Origin: Treponema sp.
GTDB lineage: Bacteria > Spirochaetota > Spirochaetia > Treponematales > Treponemataceae
Assembly: GCA_017619795.1 (NCBI GenBank)
Contig: JAFZRP010000112.1
Coordinates: 1 to 64,000, forward strand
Length of the DNA: 64,000 nt
Direction: 5' to 3'
In this document: one piece after another, positions 25,257 to 33,875 of the stretch
How positions within the stretch are numbered: the first letter of the stretch is position 1
Layout: every line of letters starts with the position of its first letter
Notes under the pieces: generated by a model
What the model saw: only the letters and a program-made list of their open reading frames with translations
Database searches by the model: none
Told to the model about the DNA's origin: nothing
Position numbers and translations under genes: made by a program

Positions 25257-28200
25257 CTAATCCTCAGGCAAATCCAGCAGTAATTCAATTTCTGTTGGTG
25301 TGCGCTTTGTTCTAGAAGCAATTTCCTGAATTGTCCAGCCCGAACGTTTAAGAGAACGAATTGTTTCTCGCTCTGAAGGTGAAATACCAGTATCCTTAGA
25401 AGGCTGATTCTTTGCAACTTCAGCTGTCGTAATTTTATGAATTGCATCGAGCTTGATGTTTACTTCGCGGTTTAAGGTCTGAACGTCAAGCTGCATTTTC
25501 TTAAGACCTGTATTTACCGATTGCAAAGATTCAATTCTGCGCTCAGTTTCAGTTAAGAGGTTATCAAGATTTGTAATCTTAGTTGCGGCTTCTGAAATCT
25601 TTGGACCGTTCTGGAGCAGTCTGTCAACATTGCCCTGAACTTCCTTGATTTCCTGTGGAAGGGAAGTAACCTGTCTGCTGCAGTCAGCAATTTTCTGTTC
25701 AAGGCTTTTAATATTTTTCCAGGAGTTATCAACATCAGTCATAACTCTATTAACAAGCTCGTCCTTCTTGTCCAGTCTTTCGTAATGCTGAGAAAGCTCT
25801 TCAAGCTTGTCTCTGTAATTTCTTACAGCAACTTCCATTGCGGTTATATCATCAGAAGTTGTATTGAGAGATTTGATCCTATCGTCGATTGTGTTTGAAA
25901 GCGCAATAAGCTGTCCGAACTTCTGTTCGATTGTATTTACACGCTGCTTCTGCTGTTCAATTGAAGAAAGCTGTCTATTCATCTCTTCGTTCAGCTTGTT
26001 GATGCTGTCGTAATAAACCTTGTACTGATCAGAAATCTCTGTAAAGTCTTCAACACGCTCGAATGAATCTGTAAGCTGCTGGAGCTTTTCTTCAAGCTGC
26101 TTTTTCATTACATCTGCCTTCTCAAACAGAGTAATATTTGAACGGATAGTCTGAAGCTCTTTTGTAAGTTCGCCCATTCGAACCTGCATGTCGTTGGAAT
26201 CGTTCTGCATTTTAAGAACAAACTGAGCCTGGTTAGCGCGGTTTTGTTCAGAAGCAGTCTGAATGTCCTTGCGAAGCTGTGCAAGACTCTGTGCTGAATC
26301 TTCATTCTGCTCGCGGACACGCTTTTCTGTATCTTCAAGCATGCTGGTGTAAGTTTCTTTAAGCTGAGTAAGAATCTGTTCAGAACGGTTTTCGTATTCC
26401 TGAATAGAGTTTTCAGTTTTATTCTGGAGCTGAGCAATATCATCATTAAGCTGATTCTGCTGCTGCTGAATAGAAGACATATAAGCCATCATGTCCTGAG
26501 AAAGCTTCTGTTTTGCTTCGTCTATGCTGTTGTTTGCGGCAGACTGTAAGCCTGAAAGCTCCTGCTGGAAAAGTCCGGTAGATTCTTCCATCTGATCTTT
26601 AATCTGTTTTTTCCAGGAGTTGAACTCTGCAAGAGCTGCATCAATAGAAGAGGTTCCTGTTTCCTGACGTTCAGAAATTGCAACCTCAAAGTTCTTAAGG
26701 TCATCCATAAGCTCAGACTGAACCTTAGAAAGATTGTTTTGGATGATGTTGATGTTTCTTTCAATTTCAGCCTTAATTTCTTTTTCAGAATTAGCTTCAA
26801 GTTGACTGATTTTTGATTTTGTTTCATCCTGGAAGTCGGCAAGTGTATTCTGGAGCTCAGCAATTGAAACCTGCATTCCGTTTTTGGTTTCGTCAATTGA
26901 CTGTGAAAGCTTTGAATACTGCTCAGAAGTTTTTGTCTGGAGTCCTGCAACATTGTTTTTAAGGGCTTCAAGATATTTTGTTTCAACATCTTTTCGAGAG
27001 CTTTCGTAAAGGTTTGTAATAGAAGAAAGCTTTGAATCAAGGTCATGCTTCCAGTCTGTAAGGCTTGATTCAATTTCGTTGTTCTTTGAGTTGAGGTTGT
27101 TGTCAAAGGCAATCTGGAAGTCGCGGAGCTTGGCACTCATGCTTCCGGTTGCAGTTACCTTAAGGTCATCAAGCGACTTGTCGATTTCGTGAAGCCTTAC
27201 TTCAATTGTATCTGAATCATCCTTTATAGTTTTTGCAAACTCTGAATGGCGGCGAGATTGTTCTTCGGTGAACGAATCAAAATTACCAAGGACTCTGTTC
27301 TGCACTTCCTGCATTGCGGCGCGAAGACTCTTTTCAAGGTTATCAACATCGGCACCGGAGTTCTGAATCTGAGAAAGCTTGTATTCAATATCCTTTTTGT
27401 AAACATCAAGGCGTTCTTCAATTCCTTCAAGCAGGTTGAGGTGCTTTGATTCGCTGTCGGCAACAGAGCGCTTGAGGGAATCTGTAATAAGCTTGTTGAG
27501 GTTTCCAAGCTTAGCATCTGTTTCATCCTGGAATGCCTTAATCTTTTCGCCGATCTGGCTGATTTTTTCATCAATCTTAGGCTGAATTGCATCTGCTTTT
27601 TCGTTGGCAGTCTGAGTTTCATCCTGAAGTGCGGCGATAGAGTTCTGTGCATCTTTAACAGAAGTTGTAGTCTGGTTGAGAAGATCCTGCAAAGACTGTG
27701 TAAGCTCTGTCTGCATTGTTCCAATCTTCTGCTTGATGAGAGAGCTGTATTTTTCTATATTCTGATTTGCTCTTTCTGTGTAATCCTGAAGGGCTTCTGT
27801 TTCACGCTGATCTGCTTCTGTCATTGCATCGCGGTAAAGGGTAGCGTATCTGTTCTGAATCTCCTGAAGTTCCTGAGAAAGCTCTGCCTGGATTGTTTCG
27901 AGGCTCTTAGAGTTACCGTCAACATCTTTCTTAAGGAACTCACTTGTTTCGCTGCACTTGCGGATGCTTTCCTTAAGCTGCTGTTCGATTTCGTTGAGCT
28001 TCTGTGTACAATCGTCAGAAATTGCATTAAGCCGCTGTCCGAATACAGAGCTTAAGCCCTTTTCTTCTGTGAGGTAGTTTTCAGAAATTGCCTTCAGCTG
28101 TTCTTCAAGCTTACCAGCCTTGTCAGAGCATTCTGTTTCAATTCTGCTCAAATCTGAATTAAAGCCGTCGATTTTTGCAGTGAAGTTAGAAGTCATCTGA

Positions 28201-30227
28201 GAAATCTCTGAAGAATAATCATCCTTAAGCTGTGCGATTTTGTTTGTGTAGTCACTCTTTATCTGTTCAAAAATACTTGTATAGCCTGTTCTGAACTGAG
28301 CAAAAAGTCCTGCATATTCTTTCTTTGTTGAACCAAGTCTTGTAGTGTAATCTTCTCTGATTGCAGAAATCTGTGAAGAATAATCTTCTTTTATAGAAGA
28401 AAGCTGTGTATTGTAATCATCTTGAAGCTTTGAGAACTGAGAAGCATAGCTGTTTTTGAAAACCTCAAAGTTGTCTGCATAGTTTCCTTCGAACTTAGAG
28501 AACTGGTCAGAATAATCTGCCTTGAGAGAAGCAACCTGTTCTTCATAATCCTGGCGAGCCTGAGTAATTTCTGTTGTGTAATCTGTCTTAAACTGAGTAA
28601 TGCGTTCGATACAGTTGTTTTTAATTTCTTCTGTCTGAGTGTTGCAGAGATTATTGATTTTACCAAGCTGGTTCATATAATCTGTTTCAATTCCGTCGAG
28701 CTGAGAAGTGTAATCATCTTTAAGGGCGGCAACTCTTCCTTCACAGTCGTTGCGGAGGTTTTCAATCTGCTGAGAGTAAGTACCCTGAATCTGGTTGAAC
28801 TGCGAATCGTAGAGATTCTGAAGCTGTTCAAACTGATTTGTGTAGTTTACGTTAAGAGAATTGATTCTTTCCTGGTAGCCGCTTTCAAAGGCAGTAATTT
28901 CATCTGTAATTCTGTTTTCAATTCCAGTAAGCTTGCCTGTGCTTTCTTCGGAGAGCTTAGAGATTGCAGCGTCGTATTCCTGCTGAAGTCTCTGATGCTC
29001 GGCAACAAAGCCAGTGTTGAAATCATTTATCTTTTTATTGTTGATTGCAGTTGCACTGTCGAAGGCTCTGGTATAATTCTGAACAAAGGTTTCGTGGTCA
29101 GATTTGAACTTAGCTTCAAGCTCTGCGTAATCCTTGTCGTTTTTTGCAGTGATATTTTCGATTTGATTTGTATATTTCTGTGAAAGCTTTGAAAAGTCCT
29201 CGTTGAACTTTTCTTCAAACTTAGCAATAATTCCATCGTTTTTGCCGGAAACTGAATCAAGCTGCTGGCTGTATTTGTCGTGAATTGTCTTAACCTTTGC
29301 AGAATATGATTCAGATAAGGATTCTGACTGCTTTTTGAATTTGTCATCGTAGATTTTGATGATTTCGGAAGATTTGTCGTTAAGATTCTGGCTTACCTTT
29401 GAGAACTCATCATCAATCTTTTTGTTAGATTCTGTTGTACGATTATTGAGGATTGCGTTAAGCTGTGCAAACTTTTCGTTAAGCTCTTTGATGTAGCTGT
29501 CTGAACGCTCTGTTGCCTTCTGGCTGAGATGCTCAAAAGCTGTGTCTTCAAGAGTGTTTGCCTTTTCTGCAGCTTCGCTGTAAAGATTCTGAATGTCCTG
29601 CCTTGTCTGTTCGAGTGCTCTTTCAGCTGCAGATTTTGAATTATTGATTTCTGTAGCAAGGCTGTTTGCATAAGCTTTATATTCGTCCAGAAGGGTAGAG
29701 GCAATTGCCTTAAGCTGGTCTGCATTGTAGGTTGCAAAGTTATTTGAGATTTCAGGAATTCGTTTTTCAATTGTGTCGATTGTGTGCTGCTGTTTATTCA
29801 GGCTGTTTGTAAGGTTATTAACGATAGTGCTTTCCTTCTGAATGCGCTGAAGGTTTTCTTCAACCTGTACAGTCATGTCGTTCAAATCGTTTAAAAGGCG
29901 GGAATAATTGTTTATCTGCGCACCTATGTTATCTATGCTCTGGGTGTACTGCTCAAGCCCTTTTATTTTTTCATCAAAGGCTTCTTTCTGCTGAGAAAGG
30001 AGCTTTACGGCAGCATTAGCCTGAGACTGACGAGAGTCAAACTCCGTTACGAGCATATTAAAGCTTTGTTCAACATTCTTATAATGAGTAGCAAGATCAT
30101 CCTGACGCTTGTCGGCATAACGCTTTACCTTTTCGATTGCGTTATTTTTCTTGTCTACCTCATGAAAATAAATAGAAATACCCAGTGATATTACAGAAGC
30201 GATTAAAATTGAGATTAAGATTTCCAC
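25257..30227 (-). CDS. Giant membrane-anchored coiled-coil protein (SpiroCoCo-like)
   Basis: A 1656-residue protein. A single N-terminal transmembrane helix (about residues 3-21) is followed by an almost continuous coiled coil. Residues about 270-709 are 40 uninterrupted 11-residue repeats of the form D-Y-x-x-Q-hydrophobic-x-x-hydrophobic-x-x; the rest to about 1600 is mostly heptad-like. The last ~40 residues form a helix-turn-helix-like end (SERETIRSLKRSGWTIQEI, ASRTKRTPTEIELLLDL). I recognise the class as spirochete coiled-coil proteins, likely structural in the periplasm or cytoplasm near the inner membrane. The start is a GTG (complement of 30225-30227) with GGGG nine bases upstream. The HAD gene is 40 bases upstream in the same direction. 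Confidence 0.85.
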   Translation of the reverse strand: MEILISILIASVISLGISIYFHEVDKKNNAIEKVKRYADKRQDDLATHYKNVEQSFNMLVTEFDSRQSQANAAVKLLSQQKEAFDEKIKGLEQYTQSIDNIGAQINNYSRLLNDLNDMTVQVEENLQRIQKESTIVNNLTNSLNKQQHTIDTIEKRIPEISNNFATYNADQLKAIASTLLDEYKAYANSLATEINNSKSAAERALEQTRQDIQNLYSEAAEKANTLEDTAFEHLSQKATERSDSYIKELNEKFAQLNAILNNRTTESNKKIDDEFSKVSQNLNDKSSEIIKIYDDKFKKQSESLSESYSAKVKTIHDKYSQQLDSVSGKNDGIIAKFEEKFNEDFSKLSQKYTNQIENITAKNDKDYAELEAKFKSDHETFVQNYTRAFDSATAINNKKINDFNTGFVAEHQRLQQEYDAAISKLSEESTGKLTGIENRITDEITAFESGYQERINSLNVNYTNQFEQLQNLYDSQFNQIQGTYSQQIENLRNDCEGRVAALKDDYTSQLDGIETDYMNQLGKINNLCNTQTEEIKNNCIERITQFKTDYTTEITQARQDYEEQVASLKADYSDQFSKFEGNYADNFEVFKNSYASQFSKLQDDYNTQLSSIKEDYSSQISAIREDYTTRLGSTKKEYAGLFAQFRTGYTSIFEQIKSDYTNKIAQLKDDYSSEISQMTSNFTAKIDGFNSDLSRIETECSDKAGKLEEQLKAISENYLTEEKGLSSVFGQRLNAISDDCTQKLNEIEQQLKESIRKCSETSEFLKKDVDGNSKSLETIQAELSQELQEIQNRYATLYRDAMTEADQRETEALQDYTERANQNIEKYSSLIKQKIGTMQTELTQSLQDLLNQTTTSVKDAQNSIAALQDETQTANEKADAIQPKIDEKISQIGEKIKAFQDETDAKLGNLNKLITDSLKRSVADSESKHLNLLEGIEERLDVYKKDIEYKLSQIQNSGADVDNLEKSLRAAMQEVQNRVLGNFDSFTEEQSRRHSEFAKTIKDDSDTIEVRLHEIDKSLDDLKVTATGSMSAKLRDFQIAFDNNLNSKNNEIESSLTDWKHDLDSKLSSITNLYESSRKDVETKYLEALKNNVAGLQTKTSEQYSKLSQSIDETKNGMQVSIAELQNTLADFQDETKSKISQLEANSEKEIKAEIERNINIIQNNLSKVQSELMDDLKNFEVAISERQETGTSSIDAALAEFNSWKKQIKDQMEESTGLFQQELSGLQSAANNSIDEAKQKLSQDMMAYMSSIQQQQNQLNDDIAQLQNKTENSIQEYENRSEQILTQLKETYTSMLEDTEKRVREQNEDSAQSLAQLRKDIQTASEQNRANQAQFVLKMQNDSNDMQVRMGELTKELQTIRSNITLFEKADVMKKQLEEKLQQLTDSFERVEDFTEISDQYKVYYDSINKLNEEMNRQLSSIEQQKQRVNTIEQKFGQLIALSNTIDDRIKSLNTTSDDITAMEVAVRNYRDKLEELSQHYERLDKKDELVNRVMTDVDNSWKNIKSLEQKIADCSRQVTSLPQEIKEVQGNVDRLLQNGPKISEAATKITNLDNLLTETERRIESLQSVNTGLKKMQLDVQTLNREVNIKLDAIHKITTAEVAKNQPSKDTGISPSERETIRSLKRSGWTIQEIASRTKRTPTEIELLLDLPED
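28101..29420 (-). repeat. Forty tandem hendecad (11-residue) coding repeats
   Basis: Within the coiled-coil gene, residues 270-709 can be written as 40 consecutive 11-residue units without insertion, for example QLKDDYSSEIS, SIKEDYSSQIS, SLKADYSDQFS, KLQDDYNTQLS. Tyr or Phe recurs at unit position 6 and an aliphatic residue at 2 and 10. At the DNA level this is a degenerate 33-bp repeat. An 11-residue period over three helix turns predicts a nearly straight or right-handed coiled coil. Confidence 0.88.
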
Positions 30228-30267
30228 TTTTTAATTCCCCACCCATCTTATTTTTTTTTATTCTGAA

Positions 30268-30969
30268 CTATTTTTTTTCAGTGTTACTGCCGAAAAGAAA
30301 ACTTTCCAGCTGTGAATATTTCCAGAACGTAAGGTCCGCAACCTTAGATTTTCTGCCAGTCTTTCCCGTAACCGGCGATACAAACCATGCGGCTTTCATT
30401 CCTATTTTTTTCGGGCCTACAACATCATACTTATGATTGTTTCCTACATAAAGAATCTCCTCAACATTCAGACCAAGCTTTTCGGCCATTTTGTAGAATG
30501 CAACAGGAGACGGCTTTAATGCACCGTATTCCTCTGTAGAAAAGCATAAATCACAGTACTGCTTTAATCCCCAGATGTCGCCCTTTTGCTCAGGCGGAAA
30601 ATCAGAAAGAAAAACAATCTTAACTCCATTGTCTTTAAGACGTTTTATAAGTTCGGCGGCACCGTCTGCAGGATTAAAACGCGGAAAGTATTTGCGCAAT
30701 CCAATGTAAACAATGTCATCAAGCTTTTTCTGAGCTTTTTCCGGTGAGCATTTTAATTTCTTTGCCATCAATTCAGCCTGAACCCTGTAAAAGTCTGGAA
30801 TCTGTTCCTGTTTTCTAAGCTCAACCCGTGCTTTTCCGTAGCAACTGAAAAAAAACAAGTGGGCGAAGAAGTGTGGAAAGATTCTGATGTTAAGCTTCCA
30901 GTTTTCGTAGAGAGTGCCGTCGATGTCGAACGCAACTGCTTTGATGTCGCCAAAATTAGAAATTTTCAC
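30268..30969 (-). CDS. HAD-family hydrolase
   Basis: About 233 residues with the HAD phosphatase motifs: motif I AVAFDIDGTLYENW, motif II IVFLSDFPPE, the motif III Lys in GALKPSPVAFY, and motif IV ILYVGNNHKYDVVGPKKIG. The cap is a helical insert (IRIFPHFFAHLFFFSCYGKA onward). The substrate is unknown; the class includes phosphoglycolate- and nucleotide-type phosphatases. I place the start at the GTG at 30969: a TATAAT (complement of 30976-30981) ends seven bases before it, and a GTG five codons upstream would lie above the -10. It is the upstream neighbour of the coiled-coil gene. Confidence 0.85.
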   Translation of the reverse strand: MKISNFGDIKAVAFDIDGTLYENWKLNIRIFPHFFAHLFFFSCYGKARVELRKQEQIPDFYRVQAELMAKKLKCSPEKAQKKLDDIVYIGLRKYFPRFNPADGAAELIKRLKDNGVKIVFLSDFPPEQKGDIWGLKQYCDLCFSTEEYGALKPSPVAFYKMAEKLGLNVEEILYVGNNHKYDVVGPKKIGMKAAWFVSPVTGKTGRKSKVADLTFWKYSQLESFLFGSNTEKK

Positions 30970-31027
30970 ACATAAATTATACACTATTATTGTAAAATCG
31001 TCACTAATAAAGTGTATAAAAATGGTT

Positions 31028-32611
31028 CTACATTTTTTGCAGGGATTCTAACCTTTGTAGCCTTTTCTTGTCTGGCGAAATGCAAAGATTCTTCTCCTGT
31101 GTTGGGAGGACTAAACCTTTTGGGCCGTTTTTGGCGCGGCGGAGATATTTAACGTGAGTATAATATAAGTCTACTTTTGTGTTGTTGCGGGCTTTTGAAT
31201 AATAGACAGCAAGGTTGCCGGCATCAAGAAGGATGTCGAGGGGAACTGTTTTTCCTTTTTGTGCTTTTATGAAAACATAACCGCCTGGAAAATCGCGGAC
31301 GTGAAGCCACATATCGTCGCCGCGAACATAGTGACGGAGCAGGTCATCGTTTTCGTTTGCGTCGCGGCCAACGTAAAGCTGCCAGCCGTTTATGTTGTAG
31401 TCCAGGCCTGGATGTGATTTTTTCTGCTGCTGCTTTGGAGTAGAGTCGCGGCGGAGAAGCTGTTCTATCTTTATAGGATTCTGTTCCCTTTTAATTGCCT
31501 CATACTGAGCGTCGAGCTTTTCAATATTTTTCCGAGCCGCCTCAATATCACTCAAAAGTTCGTCCGCTCCGCGAACAGCCTTTTTATAATTCTTGTAGTA
31601 TTCGGCGGCATTTTCCTGCGCAGATTTTTTAGGGTCTATTAAAAGCCGCACTTTCTCGCCAGTCTCATAATCCTCGCATTCAAGAAAACGTGAAGATCCG
31701 TCAATCATATAACCAAACGAAAGAATTAAGTCACCCTGATGCTTAAGCTGTTCTGCATTCTTAAAGCTTTCCTGCTTTTGCAAAAGATTGTCGAGGGCAT
31801 TCTGTCGCTTAGAATGATTTATGTTGTACCATTTTTCGGCCTTTTCCAGCAGGGCTTCGCGGCTTAAGGAGTCGGCATGCTCCGAATACCACCAGTCAAT
31901 ATATTCATTAAAAGTGGAAAATGCTGGAGATGAAGTAGCTGACGATGATGAAGTTTTTTCGCTCCAGTCCCTAACCGGAAACTTAATTTCCGCTTCCCGG
32001 TTTTTTTCTTCATCAATCTCCGGCAGATAATAAATCTCGCCCTTAAGCTCCTTTCGTTCGGGGCGGCGGAACATCGGCTCAAGAATAACATTGTTCTGAT
32101 CGCAGAGAATTACGTTTGCGGCATTGTTCCAGAGCTTTATATATAGAATATAATCTTTAATTTTTTCTTCTTCCTCTGCGGGCTGAGCTTTAGCCTGAGC
32201 CTTTTGTGGCAGCGCTCCGGTCTTTCCAAAAGCCTCTGCCATGCCCGGAAGCATAATTGAGTTTACAGCTTCATTTTTTTTAGGAGTCTCTGCTGCGACT
32301 GTTTTACTAAGCTCAAGCTTAATAATTCGTTCAAGCCCAAGCTGACTGCAGGAATTGATTCTTGCTCCCTTTATGTGTGCACGCAAAAACTCCATATAGC
32401 GCAGTGGCTTGTCGTTCTTTGTGATTTTTTTTCGGGTCTCGTTTATGCGTACTGAGTTCTGGGCAGTGCAAATTAAGATTGTTTTTGGAGCGGCTTTGTA
32501 TGTAAACAAGGCAAGCGTATCATAGCCGGGCTGAATAATTTCCTGGATAAAGGCGCCTTCCAGATCAAGCTCAGAGAGAATCAGATTTATTTCATTGCAG
32601 TTAAGACTCAT
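31028..32611 (-). CDS. NFACT-family protein (RqcH/Rqc2/FbpA-like)
   Basis: A 527-residue protein. The NFACT-N domain covers about residues 1-200 (FLRAHIKGARINSCSQLGLERIIKLELS). A helical coiled-coil middle follows (LLEKAEKWYNINHSKRQNAL). The NFACT-R domain is at the C-terminus (GWQLYVGRDANENDDLLRHY, then DDMWLHVRDFPGGYVFIKA). Family members bind stalled 50S subunits with peptidyl-tRNA and add C-terminal Ala tails for degradation; some were named fibronectin-binding proteins. The Asp-Arg pair considered important in RqcH reads Glu-Arg here. I use the ATG at 32611, directly behind a TATAAT (complement of 32618-32623), with no Shine-Dalgarno. Confidence 0.88.
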   Translation of the reverse strand: MSLNCNEINLILSELDLEGAFIQEIIQPGYDTLALFTYKAAPKTILICTAQNSVRINETRKKITKNDKPLRYMEFLRAHIKGARINSCSQLGLERIIKLELSKTVAAETPKKNEAVNSIMLPGMAEAFGKTGALPQKAQAKAQPAEEEEKIKDYILYIKLWNNAANVILCDQNNVILEPMFRRPERKELKGEIYYLPEIDEEKNREAEIKFPVRDWSEKTSSSSATSSPAFSTFNEYIDWWYSEHADSLSREALLEKAEKWYNINHSKRQNALDNLLQKQESFKNAEQLKHQGDLILSFGYMIDGSSRFLECEDYETGEKVRLLIDPKKSAQENAAEYYKNYKKAVRGADELLSDIEAARKNIEKLDAQYEAIKREQNPIKIEQLLRRDSTPKQQQKKSHPGLDYNINGWQLYVGRDANENDDLLRHYVRGDDMWLHVRDFPGGYVFIKAQKGKTVPLDILLDAGNLAVYYSKARNNTKVDLYYTHVKYLRRAKNGPKGLVLPTQEKNLCISPDKKRLQRLESLQKM

Positions 32612-32648
32612 AAAAATATTATAACAGTAAAAAAAGTTTAAAACTATG

Positions 32649-32700
32649 TTGACATACGACATATATCGTGCTACGATATATATATCGAGAGGCGATATAG
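32649..32700 (+). promoter_or_regulatory. padR promoter with nested palindromic operators
   Basis: TTGACA (32649-32654), a 17-base spacer and TACGAT (32672-32677). Two perfect palindromes overlap it: ATATATCGT-GCT-ACGATATAT (32661-32681) and CGATATA-TATATCG (32674-32687). A further half-site GCGATATAGCG follows. This is how an autoregulated PadR gene usually looks. The region is also upstream of the divergent NFACT gene. Confidence 0.75.
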
Positions 32701-32752
32701 CGTAAGTCGACAATGTTGTTTCATCTCCCGAAATAAATGATGGAGAACTAAA

Positions 32753-33067
32753 ATGAAGTCAGAACCATTATCAGAAAGCTATTACTACATTTTGCTGTGT
32801 CTTTCCAAGGGACCAAATCACGGTTACGGAATTATGCAGCTTACAGATTCGCTTTCGGGCGGAGATGTAAAAATTGGATCGGGAACAATGTATGGAGCTA
32901 CCAGCAATATGATGAAAAAGGGCTGGATTGAAGAAATTGTTTCAGATGAACACGGACTTGAGCGAAAGAGGCTTTATCGTCTTACAGAAGAAGGCGTAAA
33001 GGTTTTTAAGGATGAGGTAGCAAGACTTAAGAGAATGCTTGCTGCAGTTGAACAGATTGAACAATAG
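32753..33067 (+). CDS. PadR-family transcriptional regulator
   Basis: A 104-residue winged-helix regulator. The N-terminal PadR signature is clear: LSESYYYILLCLSKGPNHGYGIMQL, then GSGTMYGATSNMMKKGWIEE and LERKRLYRLTEEG. It lacks the long C-terminal dimerisation domain of some PadR proteins (subfamily 2 size). PadR proteins commonly repress adjacent membrane or transport genes and respond to drugs or stress. It is co-transcribed with the DUF2812 gene, whose start lies 10 bases after its stop. Palindromes in its promoter suggest autoregulation. Confidence 0.93.
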   Translation: MKSEPLSESYYYILLCLSKGPNHGYGIMQLTDSLSGGDVKIGSGTMYGATSNMMKKGWIEEIVSDEHGLERKRLYRLTEEGVKVFKDEVARLKRMLAAVEQIEQ

Positions 33068-33077
33068 GAGAAATAAA

Positions 33078-33731
33078 ATGAAAAATACAAAATACGTTTT
33101 TGGTGTTTATTCGGCCTGGGACTATGCCAGAGAAATTGAAGATTTAAATAAAATGAGCGGAAAGGGTTGGCAGCTTGTAAAGGGCGGACTTTTGGCAAAT
33201 AAGTATAAAAAGAATGATAATGTACAGTATCGCTATCAGCTTGATTTTAATAAAAGCATAGACGATATGGGCCGCTACATTGAAACATTCCGTGAGCAGG
33301 GTTGGGAATATGTTAATTCAACTATCAACGGCTGGCATTATTTCAGAAAGCTTTACGATTCAAGCCTGCCACAGGAAGAATACGAGATTTACTGCGATAA
33401 TCAGTCTTTAAAAGAAATGCAGAACAACTGGAAAAAAATGGCAATTCGCATGTCTGTTGTACTTGGGCTTGCCTTTTTACTGGAGCTGTTTGCTACTATA
33501 AGAGACTTTAATCTTACTTCAATTTCGCTTTGTGTAACGCTGTTTATTGAGTTTGTAATGCTGCTCAGGGGTGTGATTGTTATGCGAGAACCTCAAAGAA
33601 CCACCGAAGAAGCTTCTTCTGAAACAGATAATATAGATAAAAAAATCTTCGGTGGACACAGAATTACAATTATGATCATTATCCTTTTTGTAGGATTTGC
33701 AGTTACAATTGTAAGTATGTTCATGAAATAA
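33078..33731 (+). CDS. DUF2812 membrane protein, PadR partner
   Basis: A 218-residue protein. The N-terminal DUF2812 domain (FGVYSAWDYAREIEDLNKMS onward, with the repeated GWQLVKGGL / GWEYVNS pattern) is cytoplasmic. Two pairs of hydrophobic helices follow (about 115-165 and 190-215). DUF2812 genes are often found beside PadR regulators and are thought to act in the signal path, but the mechanism is unknown. I use the ATG at 33078 with AGGAG nine bases upstream. It is encoded directly after padR. Confidence 0.82.
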   Translation: MKNTKYVFGVYSAWDYAREIEDLNKMSGKGWQLVKGGLLANKYKKNDNVQYRYQLDFNKSIDDMGRYIETFREQGWEYVNSTINGWHYFRKLYDSSLPQEEYEIYCDNQSLKEMQNNWKKMAIRMSVVLGLAFLLELFATIRDFNLTSISLCVTLFIEFVMLLRGVIVMREPQRTTEEASSETDNIDKKIFGGHRITIMIIILFVGFAVTIVSMFMK

Positions 33732-33787
33732 CGGATTTTATTCAATTTTTTACATTTTTTGAACTTTTTTTGATTTTTTTCTTGACC

Positions 33788-33851
33788 TTCCACTTGGTGG
33801 AACCCTTAGAATTAAGCCAGAAACGTGAGGTTGTCGGACCAAGTCCGACAA
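33788..33851. repeat. Two palindromic repeat elements between genes
   Basis: TTCCAC-TTG-GTGGAA (33788-33802) and TTGTCGGAC-CAA-GTCCGACAA (33831-33851), the second followed by TGACA. Read on the minus strand it belongs to the TGTCATT...palindrome...A-rich family seen at 38271-38344, 43667-43695 and 44099-44128. No gene is coded here; the rest of the 144-base gap only supplies the RBS of the next gene. Confidence 0.7.
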
Positions 33852-33875
33852 TGACATTGATTTTGGAGGTCAAAA

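Noticed and set aside
26108-29770. Open frames out of frame with the coiled-coil gene
   Set aside because: They arise from the biased, repetitive codon use of the coiled coil and show no family features.
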